A DNA stretch of 64,000 bases from Thiocapsa roseopersicina (GTDB lineage: Bacteria; Pseudomonadota; Gammaproteobacteria; Chromatiales; Chromatiaceae): positions 62,001 to 126,000 of the forward strand of contig NZ_FNNZ01000002.1 in NCBI RefSeq assembly GCF_900106925.1. Reading direction: 5' to 3'. This document shows, piece after piece, positions 44,302 through 55,577 of the stretch. A model generated the notes under the pieces. That model searched no databases, was not told the origin of the DNA, and saw only the letters and a program-made list of their open reading frames with translations. Each line of letters starts with the position of its first letter. The first letter of the stretch is position 1. Position numbers and translations under genes: made by a program.

Positions 44302-44441
44302 GTTGCGCTGACGATAGGAAGCGAAACACCGCCAGCAGCGGCCCGAGCCTCGCAAGCAACCACAGATGCGTCGAGCCGTCGATCGGAAACGCCGCCGCCC
44401 GCAGGGAAGTTGTGCCTCGCTCGGCTCGGCACAACCTACGG
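44296..44441. repeat. REP-like inverted repeat, CCGTAGGTTG ends
   Basis: CCGTAGGTTG (44296-44305) and CAACCTACGG (44432-44441) enclose 126 nt; the right side also folds on itself (GTTGTGCC...GGCACAAC). The left end includes the last Pro codon and TAG stop of the hydrolase gene. Possibly a BIME-type or short transposable element. Confidence 0.6.
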
Positions 44442-44553
44442 CAGACAGGCGGGCGGTACTGACACAAGCCGTGCCGGGGACATATCATCACCGGCTGAAT
44501 CCAGACCGATAAGATCGAATCACCACCTCACTCATCCCGACCGGAGATCCAGC

Positions 44554-45213
44554 ATGGCCTTCACACGTCGTCGCTTTTCCCAAACCATGATCGGCGCTCT
44601 CGGCGTCGCGATGCTCCCGCTACGCCCCGTCCTTGCCGCCGACCTGGTCGAGGGCCGCGACTGGCGCGCCGTATCGCCGCCGCAGCCGAGCGCGGCACCC
44701 GACAAGATCGAAGTCCTGGAATTCTTCTCCTACGGCTGCCCGCACTGCATGGACCTCAACCCGGTCATCAAGCCCTGGGCCTCCAAGCTGCCGGAGGACG
44801 TCACCTTCCGCCAGGTCCCGGTGACCTTCGGTCGGGCCGCCTGGGCCAATCTCGCACGACTCTTCTATGCGCTGGAGTACAGCGGCGACCTGGATCGACT
44901 CAACCAGGAGGTCTTCGAGGCGCTGCATAACGACCGGACCAAGCTCTTCACCGAGAAGGACGTCTTTGCATGGGTCGCAAGCAAGGGCGTGGATGTGGCA
45001 ACCTTCGAGCCTTTGTTCAACTCGTTTGCGGTCGAGACTCAGATCAAGCGGGGCGACACCCTGGTCGAGCGTTATCGCGTCGATGCGGTCCCCATGATCG
45101 CGGTCGGCGGTCGCTATGTCGTCGTCGGTCAGGAAGCCAAAGGTTTCCCCGATATGCTCGCGATCGCCGATAAGCTGATCCTGATGGCGCGCGAGCAGAA
45201 GGCCGCGAGTTGA
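44554..45213 (+). CDS. dsbA: DsbA-like periplasmic thiol:disulfide oxidoreductase
   Basis: 219-residue protein with a signal region starting TRRRFSQTMIGALGVAML, which contains twin arginines and may use Tat or Sec. The thioredoxin-fold active site is CPHC (FSYGCPHCMDL, about residue 65) and the cis-Pro loop is DAVPMIAVGG. It matches DsbA, which forms disulfides in exported proteins. ATG 44554 follows CCGGAGATCC. It ends 52 nt before the next gene. Confidence 0.92.
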   Translation: MAFTRRRFSQTMIGALGVAMLPLRPVLAADLVEGRDWRAVSPPQPSAAPDKIEVLEFFSYGCPHCMDLNPVIKPWASKLPEDVTFRQVPVTFGRAAWANLARLFYALEYSGDLDRLNQEVFEALHNDRTKLFTEKDVFAWVASKGVDVATFEPLFNSFAVETQIKRGDTLVERYRVDAVPMIAVGGRYVVVGQEAKGFPDMLAIADKLILMAREQKAAS

Positions 45214-45265
45214 CCGAGCGCGAGAGCTCGTCCGCACAGGGTCGCGAGGCCGACCCGGCGTCCCG

Positions 45266-47902
45266 GTGACCGAGCTTGCGCCGATGCAGGATCCGCTCGA
45301 AGCCGCCGACGCCGAGCGCGTCTCGACCGGGCTCGCCGGACTGGATCGCGTTCTCGACGGACTGCGCATCGGCGACAACGTCGTCTGGCGTATCGACGAC
45401 ATCGCGGACTACCGGGGCTTCGTCGAGCCCTTCGTCGCCCAAGCCGTCGCGGGCGAGCGCTCCATCATCTATCTGCGTTTCGGCCGCCATCCGCCCCTGG
45501 TCGCGCCCGGGCCGGGCATCAAGATCGTCTCGATCGACGCCCTGCGCGGCTTCGAGGCATTCACCTGCCACGTCCACCGCCTGATCACGGACTACGGACG
45601 CGGCGCCTTCTACGTCTTCGACTGTCTCTCCGATCTGCTCTCGGCCTGGGCCACCGACCTGATGGTCGGCAATCTCTTCCAGGTCATCTGCCCTTATCTT
45701 TATCGGCTCGACACGGTCGCCTATTTCGGTCTGCTCTCGCGTAGTCACTGCTACACCACCATGGCGCGCATCCGCGAGACCACGCAGGTCCTGATCGATG
45801 TCAGACGGGCCGAAAGCGGCTGCTACGTGCAACCGGTCAAGGTCTGGCAGCGACAATCACCGACCATGTTCCTGCCGCATATCCACGAGGGCGAGGCATT
45901 TCGCCCCGTAATCGACAGCAGCGACGCGACTCGACTCCACGCGGACCTCGAACGCCGCAAGGGCGAGACCACGCAGCGACAGCTCGACTATTGGGATCGG
46001 CTCTTTCTCGATGCTGCCGAGGTGCTGAACCAAGACGCCGACGGCGAGCGACGCCGCGCGGTGCTCGAGCAGCTCTATCCGATCCTGATCAGCCGCGACG
46101 AGCGCATCATCGCACTCGCCCGCCGCTATCTCGGCCTGCAGGATCTCATCGAGATCCGCGCACGCATGATCGGCAGCGGCTACATCGGCGGCAAAGCGGT
46201 CGGGATGCTGCTCGCACGCCGCATCCTGTTGCAGGACGACCCCGAGCGCTGGGAACGTCATCTGGAGCCGCACGACTCCTTCTTTCTCGGCTCCGACGTC
46301 TATTACTCCTATCTGGTGCACAACGGCTGGTGGCCCAGGATCATGCGCCAGCGCACCGAGGCGGGGTATTTCAGCGAGGCCCAATCACTACGCGAGGACA
46401 TGCTGCGCGGAGAGCTTCCGGAAGAGGTCCGCTCGGAGCTCGAACGGATGCTCGACTATTTCGGGCAGTATCCGATCCTGGTGCGCTCGAGCAGCCTGCT
46501 CGAAGACGGCTTCGGCAACGCCTTTGCCGGCAAATACGAAAGCCTCTTCCTCGTCAACCAAGGCTCGCCCGAGCAACGGCTCGCCCAGCTCGAAGAGGCG
46601 ATCTGCCGCGTCTTCGCCAGCACCATGAGCGAAGACGCCCTCACCTACCGGCGCCAACGCGGACTGGCCGACCTCGAAGAGCCGATGGCGCTTCTGCTGC
46701 AACGCGTCTGCGGGCGCTATCACGGGCGCTGGTACTTCCCGGACGCCGCCGGCGTGGGCGTGTCGCGCAACACCTTCGTCTGGGAAGAGTCCATGGATCC
46801 GACCGCCGGCATGGTCCGCTTGGTCATGGGTCTGGGAACCCGTGCGGTCGACCGCATCGAGGGCGACCACGCCTGCGTGGTGGCCCTGGATCAGCCCCAC
46901 AAACGCCCCTTCCGCGATCGCGACGACGCCGTGCGCTTCTCCCAGCACGAGATCGACGTGCTCGATATCTCGGACAACCGCCTGCGCACGCTCGCCGTGA
47001 GACACCTGACGAGCGACCCGGAGCTGCCGTTGCGCTGGTGCGCCGAGCTCGACCGCGAGGCCACTCAGCGCTCGCGCGAGCGCACCGGCGGCGATCCGGT
47101 CTGGCGTATTACATTCACGCCGCTTCTGCGCGAGACCCCGTTCGTCGACCTCATCCAGCGTCTGCTCCAGACCCTGGAGGCCGCCTACGCCTACCCGGTC
47201 GACATCGAATTCACCCTGCATCTAACCGACGACGGCACACCCTACTTCAGTCTCGTCCAGTGCCGCCCGCTGCAAACCCTCGGAATCAACCAACGCGTCG
47301 AGCTGCCGGAAGAGGTGCCGATCCCGCGACTGTTCTTCGCGACCGACGGACACTTCATGGGCGGCAACATCGACCAGCCGATCGCCCGCATCATCCATGT
47401 CGACGGCCCACGCTACAGCGCCCTGACGACCGTGCAGAAGTTCACCGTCGCCCGCTTGGTCGGACAGCTCAATCGCCGCATCGCCGATCGCGACGACTGC
47501 CCCACCCTGCTGATCGGACCCGGCCGCTGGGGCACCAGCTCACCCGAGCTCGGCGTGCCGATCCGCTTCTCGGACATCAGTCGAGTCGCCGTCATCGCCG
47601 AGGTCGCCGAGCTCGGCGACGGCATGGTGCCGGACCTCTCCTTCGGCTCGCACTTCTTCCAGGATCTCGTCGAGTCCCGAATCGCCTATGTCGCCCTCTT
47701 CCCGCATCGCGGCGAGGCCAGCTACAACCCCGCCTGGCTGAGCGCCCTGCCGGCATCCACTCGACTCCTGCTCGATCTGGAAGACCCGCCGGACGACGCC
47801 GTCGCGGCAGCCCTCACCTGGCTCGATGTACGCGACACCGGTCTGCGCGTCGTCGCGGATGTCTTGTGTCAGCGGTTGGTGTGTTATCAGGCGGCGGGCT
47901 GA
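45266..47902 (+). CDS. KaiC-like / PEP-pyruvate-binding-domain hybrid protein
   Basis: 878-residue soluble protein. The first 220 residues resemble a RecA/KaiC domain (STGLAGLDRVLDGLRIGDNVVW) but the Walker A loop is replaced by IDDIADY, so ATP binding there is doubtful. The middle and C-terminal parts match the N-terminal ATP-grasp domain of PEP synthase/PPDK (GSGYIGGKAVGMLLARR, PILVRSSSLLEDGFGNAFAGKYES, FSLVQCRPLQ). The swivelling phosphohistidine and TIM-barrel domains are absent, so it is not a complete PEP synthase. GTG 45266 is the likely start. Function unknown. Confidence 0.75.
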   Translation: MTELAPMQDPLEAADAERVSTGLAGLDRVLDGLRIGDNVVWRIDDIADYRGFVEPFVAQAVAGERSIIYLRFGRHPPLVAPGPGIKIVSIDALRGFEAFTCHVHRLITDYGRGAFYVFDCLSDLLSAWATDLMVGNLFQVICPYLYRLDTVAYFGLLSRSHCYTTMARIRETTQVLIDVRRAESGCYVQPVKVWQRQSPTMFLPHIHEGEAFRPVIDSSDATRLHADLERRKGETTQRQLDYWDRLFLDAAEVLNQDADGERRRAVLEQLYPILISRDERIIALARRYLGLQDLIEIRARMIGSGYIGGKAVGMLLARRILLQDDPERWERHLEPHDSFFLGSDVYYSYLVHNGWWPRIMRQRTEAGYFSEAQSLREDMLRGELPEEVRSELERMLDYFGQYPILVRSSSLLEDGFGNAFAGKYESLFLVNQGSPEQRLAQLEEAICRVFASTMSEDALTYRRQRGLADLEEPMALLLQRVCGRYHGRWYFPDAAGVGVSRNTFVWEESMDPTAGMVRLVMGLGTRAVDRIEGDHACVVALDQPHKRPFRDRDDAVRFSQHEIDVLDISDNRLRTLAVRHLTSDPELPLRWCAELDREATQRSRERTGGDPVWRITFTPLLRETPFVDLIQRLLQTLEAAYAYPVDIEFTLHLTDDGTPYFSLVQCRPLQTLGINQRVELPEEVPIPRLFFATDGHFMGGNIDQPIARIIHVDGPRYSALTTVQKFTVARLVGQLNRRIADRDDCPTLLIGPGRWGTSSPELGVPIRFSDISRVAVIAEVAELGDGMVPDLSFGSHFFQDLVESRIAYVALFPHRGEASYNPAWLSALPASTRLLLDLEDPPDDAVAAALTWLDVRDTGLRVVADVLCQRLVCYQAAG

Positions 47903-48007
47903 GGAGCGCACACGTCGGCACAGCCTTGCCTCTTGATCATGGCGACCGCCATGGCTATGAATCGAAACCGGTGTTTTCTACTGCCCCAACGGGGCTCACC
48001 ACGCGAG

Positions 48008-48062
48008 CCCGGGGCAACGCCCCGGGAAAACGATCCCCATCCAACTTAAGCCCCGAAGGGGC
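48008..48062. terminator. Two hairpins between convergent genes
   Basis: CCCGGGGC-AAC-GCCCCGGG (48008-48026) followed by AAAA, and GCCCC-GAA-GGGGC (48050-48062). They lie between the convergent PEP-binding and gdhA genes and can act as terminators in one or both directions. Confidence 0.6.
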
Positions 48063-48077
48063 GGCCCAACGCTTTGA

Positions 48078-49708
<1,631 letters not shown>

Positions 49709-49815
49709 CTAAGTCATCTGGTCGACGGTGATCCCGAGCGCTGCAGCGAGCTTGGTTTGGTTGCCTTACGGGCCTTGTGAGCGCCCGATTCGATTTGCGA
49801 GAGGGTGGCAAGCGT
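49709..49815 (-). pseudogene. Remnant of an XRE-family helix-turn-helix gene
   Basis: Minus-strand translation gives TLSQIESGAHKARKATK in one frame and KLAAALGITVDQMT followed by TAG in another. Together they match the C-terminal part of an XRE HTH domain with a one-base frameshift between. The 5' part is missing, replaced by the end of the restriction-modification gene. It may be the relic of an antitoxin or of an RM control protein. Confidence 0.6.
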
Positions 49816-49818
49816 CCT

Positions 49819-52800
49819 TTAATAGCCCGGCATCCGCGGCGGTGCGGTGCGCCGGATGAGCGCGATGTCGTCGTCGCTCAGTCGGTAGGCCTGGTTCACC
49901 AGATCGGAGAGGCGGTGTTCGAGGGCACGGATCTCAGCGGCGCGCTGCTGCATGGGCCCGGCGTAGCTGGCGTGGGTGTCGGTCAGCTCGCCGATCGCGG
50001 CGGGGGTCAACCGGGGCGCGCCCTTGGGGCGACGCTTGCGGACCTCGGCGGCGAAGGCGTCGCCGGTGAGGCGGGCGAAGTCTTCGAGCTGTTGACCCGG
50101 TTTCTCGACAGCGAACTCATGGCGCAGCCAGGTGAGCAGCTCGAGGGTTTGGTTGCGGGCCTCGGTGGTGCGGGCGAGCAGTGTGGCGACCTTCTCCTCG
50201 GTCTCGGCGCGGATCTCCGGGGTGGGCTCGGCGATGGGGAGTGACTCCATGCGGAAACCGGCGGGGTTCAATGCCTCGTCCTTCATGTGCGGGAGATAGC
50301 GCCAGTTGTGCCACCAGAGGAGTGGCGAGTTGAGGACTGCAAGTAAGTACAGGTCGGCGGTCGGCAGCAAGAAGACCTTGTTGTTGCCGAAGAGCGGCTT
50401 CGCGGACAAGGCGTATTGAGGGTGGAACTGGATTTCTTGGTAGAGAATCTTCGGCTGCTCGAACAACGACCAGTAGTCCACGCTGTCCTGAATCTCATAC
50501 CACGCATATCGTCCCGGCTTACGCCCCGGCCAGTCGCCATTGACCTTGGCATCCCAGTCCGCCGGCCTTGGCTCCAGGCGCTCGCGGAAACCCTGCAGGT
50601 GCGCGCGGATCGACGGATAGCTGTCGATGTCGATCCCGCGGCGGGTGAAGATCATCCAGAGCCCCTGCCAATCCGGCACCCAGCGTCCGATGTCCTGCCC
50701 GCGCAGATAGGGCTTGATGATCTCGGCGCAGGCGGGATCCGCGCGGATCAAATCCACGCGGGTCGCCTCGTCGATCAGGAACGCCTCGTTGAGCCCGGTC
50801 AAGACGCCGCGATAGGGCTTGCAGCCGACAAACTCGGCCAGCGGCACGCCGCGCTCGCGCAGCCGTCCCATCAAGGTCTCGACCTCGGGCGATTCCAGGC
50901 TCCAGGGGCCGGCGTCGTACCGGCTCCAAGGCACCGGATAGGCATGCTCGTGGACATAGTGCTCCAGCGACAGCTCGGTGGAGCGGTCGCGCGGGACCGG
51001 GCAGACGCTCACCATAAGCGGCTCGGCCGGATCCGCCGCGGCCTGCGGCCCGGTGCCAGACCCGTCGTCGTCCGCCGCCGCGGATCCGGGCCGGACGACG
51101 ATGATGCAGGGGAAGGTGTCGGCGTCCTCGAAGATGGGCGCATGGCCGAAATCGAGGATCTCCTCCAGGACGGCGCGCTCGCTGAAGAGCCGGCGCAGCG
51201 GCTCGCCGTAACCGGCGCGCAGCCATTTGTTGGTCACGATGTAGCTGAGGGTGCCGCGCGGCGCGAGCAGCTCCAGCCCGCGCTCGTAGAAATAGACATA
51301 GAGATCGGCGACGCCGTGATAGCTGGCATAGCGCCGGGCGAGATAGGGCTTGAGCGGGCCCAGCGCCTCCTGGCGCACATAAGGCGGATTGCCGATGACG
51401 ACATCGAAACCGCCCTGCGCGAAAACCGCCGGGAAGGCGGCGCGCCAATCGAAGGCGCGGCGATCCGCCGGGAGCGCAGCGAAGGCGTCGACAAGCGCCT
51501 GATCAGCCAAGGGATCAACCGGGGCATCGGGCGGCTCGACGAGCGAGTTGCCGCAGCGGATGTTGGCATCGAGATTGTTGAGCGGCTTGTCGCGCCGGGC
51601 GGTCTTCAGCCACAGACTCAGCTTGGTGATCTCGACCGATTCCGGGTTGAGATCGACTCCGAAGAGGTTGTCCTGCAGGATCTGGCGATCGAGATCGAAC
51701 AGGCCGAGCTGTCCGGGCGCGCCGCTCAGCTCGGCGATCGTGCGGTTCACCCGCTCGTACTCGCCGATCAGATACTCGAAGGCGGCGACCAGGAAGGCGC
51801 CCGATCCGCAGGCCGGATCCAGCACCTTGATGCGCCGCAGAATCTCAAGATGATCCACCCAGATCTTCAGACGGGTCTCGTTCGCCAGGGGTCCGGGCTT
51901 GCCGGTGCGATGCCGGGCCTCGATCTGCGCGTGACGCTCGGCCAGCCAGCCACCGATGGTGCGCGCGACCATGAAGCGGGTAATGAGATCCGGGGTGTAG
52001 AAGATACCGTCGCGCTTGCGTCGCGAACGCTGCCGGTCGTCCGCCTCGCCGCGAATCTCGGCACGGATGGATTCCAGGTCGGTGATCGATTGCTCGAAGA
52101 TGTGACCCAGGATGTTGACGTTCAGATCGGTCTCGAAATCGTAGTCCGAAAGCGCACGGATGCCGTCGAGCGCGGCATCGGCCACCACCAGGGCATCGAG
52201 CGCGGCGTCCTTCGCGAATAAACCGCCGTTGTAGGCGTTGATCTGCATCGCGGGCAGACCCTTGTCCATGGCGTCGAACAGACCGCAGAGCTGTTGCCAG
52301 CGCGAGACCTTGACGAAGCCCTCGGTCTTGACGGTCAGGGCGCTGTTGAGCACCTTGGCCGGCAGCAGGCCGATGTCCTCGCAAAAGCAGATGAAGAGAC
52401 AACGGTCGAGGAGCTTCTGGGCCTGCTCCAGAAGCCGCACGGCGTGTGACTCGGCCGACAGAGACGCAGGCGCCGGGTTGTCGGCGCGCAGCCGATAGAA
52501 GAGATCGAGCCGCAGATCCCGATAGAAGACATAGAATGCCTTGGTGATCCGCTCCTCGGCCACATGGGTGTGACTGGCGAGACGCTCCACCGGGCTCGGC
52601 ACGGCAGGATCGGCACCGAGCAGGGTCGCGCGACCGAGCAGGAAGAGGAAAACGTCGAGCCGCTCGGGATCGGCCAAATCGGCTAACCAAAAACGCTGGC
52701 AGTTACCCTGCCCGCGATCGGTGCGATAGAGCCGCAGCTCGATGAAGTTGCTGACGATGACCCAGCGGCAGCCGTCGACCTTGGCGGCATAACCGAACGC

Positions 52801-53214
52801 CTGCTCCACCGGCGTGAGCTTGCCGTAACCCGCACCCTGCTTGGCGTCCAGATCCGCGCCCGGTGCCTTCAGCTCGAGGACCGCGCGGGTGAGGTCCACG
52901 TCGGACCCGAACCAGCCCAGACGGGCATCCGGCGGTCGATAGCCCTTCACCGTCCCGGAGCTGGTCTCGGGCTCCATGTGGTGCATCCCCTCGGAGCCGA
53001 CGAGCTGGCGAAAGTCCAGCAGCCGGTCCATCACCTCGCTCAGGAATTGGCCTTGCAGGGGTTTTTCCTTTTTGCCCAGAAGGCTTCCGTTCGCCGCGCC
53101 GGCGGCCCAGCTCAAGGCGATCGTGCGTTGCGCATCGTCCGGTGACGGCGGCTGCTCACGCAGTGCGTCGGCAAGCATACGGCGGTTAAACAGGGGTTTC
53201 AGAAAATCTGGCAT
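49819..53214 (-). CDS. Type IIG restriction-modification enzyme (Eco57I-like)
   Basis: 1131-residue single-chain enzyme. An N-terminal nuclease-like region has D...ELK in DVDLTRAVLELKAPG (about residues 106-120), a PD-(D/E)xK pattern. The adenine methyltransferase core has motif I DPACGSGAFL (about 470) and motif IV GNPPYV (about 610). The C-terminal TaqI-like specificity region follows (YRGVLTGLNEAFLID, RGQDIGRW, LPIAEPTPE). Such enzymes cut unmodified DNA and methylate one strand. No separate methyltransferase or specificity gene adjoins. Intact, so probably active as host defence. Confidence 0.9.
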   Translation of the reverse strand: MPDFLKPLFNRRMLADALREQPPSPDDAQRTIALSWAAGAANGSLLGKKEKPLQGQFLSEVMDRLLDFRQLVGSEGMHHMEPETSSGTVKGYRPPDARLGWFGSDVDLTRAVLELKAPGADLDAKQGAGYGKLTPVEQAFGYAAKVDGCRWVIVSNFIELRLYRTDRGQGNCQRFWLADLADPERLDVFLFLLGRATLLGADPAVPSPVERLASHTHVAEERITKAFYVFYRDLRLDLFYRLRADNPAPASLSAESHAVRLLEQAQKLLDRCLFICFCEDIGLLPAKVLNSALTVKTEGFVKVSRWQQLCGLFDAMDKGLPAMQINAYNGGLFAKDAALDALVVADAALDGIRALSDYDFETDLNVNILGHIFEQSITDLESIRAEIRGEADDRQRSRRKRDGIFYTPDLITRFMVARTIGGWLAERHAQIEARHRTGKPGPLANETRLKIWVDHLEILRRIKVLDPACGSGAFLVAAFEYLIGEYERVNRTIAELSGAPGQLGLFDLDRQILQDNLFGVDLNPESVEITKLSLWLKTARRDKPLNNLDANIRCGNSLVEPPDAPVDPLADQALVDAFAALPADRRAFDWRAAFPAVFAQGGFDVVIGNPPYVRQEALGPLKPYLARRYASYHGVADLYVYFYERGLELLAPRGTLSYIVTNKWLRAGYGEPLRRLFSERAVLEEILDFGHAPIFEDADTFPCIIVVRPGSAAADDDGSGTGPQAAADPAEPLMVSVCPVPRDRSTELSLEHYVHEHAYPVPWSRYDAGPWSLESPEVETLMGRLRERGVPLAEFVGCKPYRGVLTGLNEAFLIDEATRVDLIRADPACAEIIKPYLRGQDIGRWVPDWQGLWMIFTRRGIDIDSYPSIRAHLQGFRERLEPRPADWDAKVNGDWPGRKPGRYAWYEIQDSVDYWSLFEQPKILYQEIQFHPQYALSAKPLFGNNKVFLLPTADLYLLAVLNSPLLWWHNWRYLPHMKDEALNPAGFRMESLPIAEPTPEIRAETEEKVATLLARTTEARNQTLELLTWLRHEFAVEKPGQQLEDFARLTGDAFAAEVRKRRPKGAPRLTPAAIGELTDTHASYAGPMQQRAAEIRALEHRLSDLVNQAYRLSDDDIALIRRTAPPRMPGY

Positions 53215-53334
53215 GCCTTTGTCCCTTTATAGGCAGCGCATCGGGGCGCGGGTCGGTATGGTCGCCATTAGAACACCGGAACCCCGCCGGCCGGCGCTCT
53301 TTGCGTGGCAACGCATGGTCGATTGGCCGAGCAC

Positions 53335-53384
53335 GTGGCGCGGAGCGCCAGTAGAGGCGTGACACCGCTGGGCGGTGTCACGAG
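53335..53384 (+). repeat. REP unit 1 of the RAYT locus
   Basis: Two hairpins: TGGCGC-GGA-GCGCCA, then CGTGACACCGC-TGG-GCGGTGTCACG. Same unit as 54136-54186; unit 2 (53433-53483) is its inverse, the pair forming a BIME. Confidence 0.88.
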
Positions 53385-53432
53385 AAGAAAATAAGCGGAG
53401 CCGCGAGATCACCTCAGCCGTCAGCTCCATAG

Positions 53433-53483
53433 CTCGTGACACCGCTCGGCGGTGTCACGCATCCCTTGGCGCTCCGCGCCACG
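53433..53483 (-). repeat. REP unit 2 (inverted) of the RAYT locus
   Basis: Contains CGTGACACCGC-TCG-GCGGTGTCACG followed by TGGCGC-TCC-GCGCCA, the reverse complement of unit 1 with small differences in the loops. Confidence 0.88.
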
Positions 53484-53589
53484 TGCACAGGAGGCGATCG
53501 AAGGGTGAAACACTGCGAGTCAAGATGCGGTTCACAACGAAGCAGACGATCGAGTAGAGAACACGAAACAATATTTCAACGGGGCACCA

Positions 53590-54123
53590 ATGGCTCGGAC
53601 ACGCTACCGTTTCGCCTCGGAGGAGCACCCACATTTCTTGACCTGTACCGTCGTCGAATGGCTACCCATTTTCACTCGACCCGAAACCGCTCAAGTGGTG
53701 TTCGACTCTTGGTCATACCTGCAGGAACATGCCGCGCTTCGAATCTATGGCTTCGTCGTGCTGGAAAACCACCTGCATGCGGTGGCTCAGGCGCCCAACC
53801 TGCCGGATGTCTGGAAGCGTTTCAAATCCTACTCGGCAAGGAGGCTCATCGATCTGCTGGAGGAACAGGGAACACGACGGCTTCTGGATCGCATGGGGTT
53901 CACGTTCAAGGCGAGACGCAGCGATCGCTCGTATCAGCTCTGGCAAGAGGGATCCCATCCGGAATGCATCGAGGGGAAAGTGATGTTGAGACAGAAGCTG
54001 GAGTACATCCACAACAATCCGGTGAAGCGGGGTTTTGTGGATGATCCGGAGCATTGGCGCTGGTCGAGCGCGCGCTGCTATGCCGGGCGCGCGGGGTTGG
54101 TCGATGTGTTCAGGGATTGGTGA
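53590..54123 (+). CDS. REP-associated tyrosine transposase (RAYT, HUH/Y1 type)
   Basis: 177-residue Y1 transposase of the IS200/IS605-related RAYT group. The HUH motif is NHLHAVAQ (about residue 58) and the catalytic Tyr is in KLEYIHNNPVKRGFV (about residue 140), a RAYT hallmark; it ends with a WRWSSARCY segment. RAYTs process REP hairpins, and three REPs flank this gene (53335, 53433, 54136). The frame is intact. ATG 53590 is 6 nt after a GGGG stretch. Confidence 0.93.
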   Translation: MARTRYRFASEEHPHFLTCTVVEWLPIFTRPETAQVVFDSWSYLQEHAALRIYGFVVLENHLHAVAQAPNLPDVWKRFKSYSARRLIDLLEEQGTRRLLDRMGFTFKARRSDRSYQLWQEGSHPECIEGKVMLRQKLEYIHNNPVKRGFVDDPEHWRWSSARCYAGRAGLVDVFRDW

Positions 54124-54135
54124 ACCCAGCTCGAT

Positions 54136-54186
54136 CGTGGCGCGGAGCGCCAAGAGATGCGTGACACCGCCCAGCGGTGTCACGAG
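54136..54186 (+). repeat. REP unit 3, downstream of the RAYT gene
   Basis: TGGCGC-GGA-GCGCCA then CGTGACACCGC-CCA-GCGGTGTCACG, in the same direction as unit 1, 12 nt after the RAYT stop. Confidence 0.88.
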
Positions 54187-54257
54187 TCAAACGCCGATTT
54201 GAAAGGGTTCTTGAGACGGCGTCCTACCGACGGCTGCGGATGGCGGGAATCGCCATC

Positions 54258-55577
54258 TCACAGCGTCAAGTCGATCCCCGACACCAACACACCGGGCAAG
54301 AGCGCGCTGTCGGTCGAGCGCCCGTCGTAGGTCTCGGCGGAGAGGAGCAGCTCGCGCTCGCGCGTCAGGCCCTCCAGACGATCGCCGAGCAGGTGGTAGA
54401 GGCTGTCGTCGAAACGCATGACCTTCACCGGGGCGACGATCTCGCCGGCCTCGACCCAGTAGGTACCGAAGCGGGTCATGCCGGTGACGCGGCAGTCGTT
54501 GGGATCGGACCAGTTGCAGTACCAGAGGTTGCCGATCCACAACCCCGTATCGAGTTGGCCCGCAACATCGGCAACATCCAGCGTCCCGGCATCCAGGCCG
54601 AGCGATCCGGGCGCATCGCTCGCGGCGTTGACCGGCTCGCCGTATTCCTTGCCCGAACGGGCGTCGACCAGACATCCGGCGAAACGACCGCCTTCCACCA
54701 GAGCGACACGCGGCGGGGTCGGGAAGCCCTCGGCCGTGAAGCGGGGAGCGAGACCGCGGTCGTGCTCTTCGTGGATCCCGATGCGCGGGTCGAAGCTGCG
54801 CTTGCCGCGCGTCATCTTGAGCAGCGGTGTTTGATGGGTGCGGTGGCTCTTGAGATCGAACCCGCCCCAGGCGAGCATGCCCATCAGCTCGCCGACGGCG
54901 CTCGGCGCCAGGTAGGCCCGGTAGCGCCCCGGCTCCAGGATGCGTGCCGGGCGTGACATGATGTGCAGTCCCTCGCGCATCGCCTCGAGCTTGGCGCGCA
55001 GGATCGCCGGATCCCAGTCGAACCCGCTGTAGGCGGATTTGACCGCCTTGTCCGCCTCCAGATAGCAACTCCAATCCAGGTTGAAGCTGGCACTCGCATG
55101 CCAGTGGCGATGCCCGATCGAGCTTGCGAGCCCCTCGGCGATCTCGCCGCTCGCCCAGATCCCGACCAGGTCCATCCCGTCGGCGGACTCGATGAGCGCG
55201 CCGATCGCCTCGGCGGCGGGCGGGAGTCGTGCGTCGCTGCGCCGGTCGCTCTCGGACGGCTCGGCTGAATAGCTGAGATAGGGATCGTCCGGCACGTGCG
55301 CCAAACGCTCGCGCAGCCGGGCGAGCAGACGCCGTGCGCGGACCTGATCCTCGGTCGGATCGCCGCTCAAATCGCAGCCGCCCTCGACCTGTTTGGAGCC
55401 CTCGATCAGGGTCAAGTCCAGAGCGGTCGCGCCAACATGCCCGGCCTGACGCACCCGGTTGCGGTTGAGTCGCACGAAGTCCGAAGACTCGTTCGAGAGG
55501 TTGGAAAAGAGGATCTCGGCGCCGTGCAGCTCGGCGTTCAGATGATCGGCCAAGGCGAAAAAGGCATCGGCGTTCAC
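54258..55577 (-). CDS. PmbA/TldE-like metalloprotease partner
   Basis: 439-residue protein of the TldD/PmbA (U62) family, TldE-type partner lacking the HExxxH motif. Typical blocks: GAEILFSNLSNESSDFVRLN near the N-terminus, PGRYRAYLAPSAVGELMGML and GLWIGNLWYCNWSDPNDCRVTGM. GTG 55577 has GGAGG six bases upstream, and its GTGA overlaps the stop of the tldD-like gene, so translation is coupled. TldD/TldE pairs degrade or mature peptides. Whether this is the housekeeping pair is unclear. Confidence 0.87.
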   Translation of the reverse strand: MNADAFFALADHLNAELHGAEILFSNLSNESSDFVRLNRNRVRQAGHVGATALDLTLIEGSKQVEGGCDLSGDPTEDQVRARRLLARLRERLAHVPDDPYLSYSAEPSESDRRSDARLPPAAEAIGALIESADGMDLVGIWASGEIAEGLASSIGHRHWHASASFNLDWSCYLEADKAVKSAYSGFDWDPAILRAKLEAMREGLHIMSRPARILEPGRYRAYLAPSAVGELMGMLAWGGFDLKSHRTHQTPLLKMTRGKRSFDPRIGIHEEHDRGLAPRFTAEGFPTPPRVALVEGGRFAGCLVDARSGKEYGEPVNAASDAPGSLGLDAGTLDVADVAGQLDTGLWIGNLWYCNWSDPNDCRVTGMTRFGTYWVEAGEIVAPVKVMRFDDSLYHLLGDRLEGLTRERELLLSAETYDGRSTDSALLPGVLVSGIDLTL

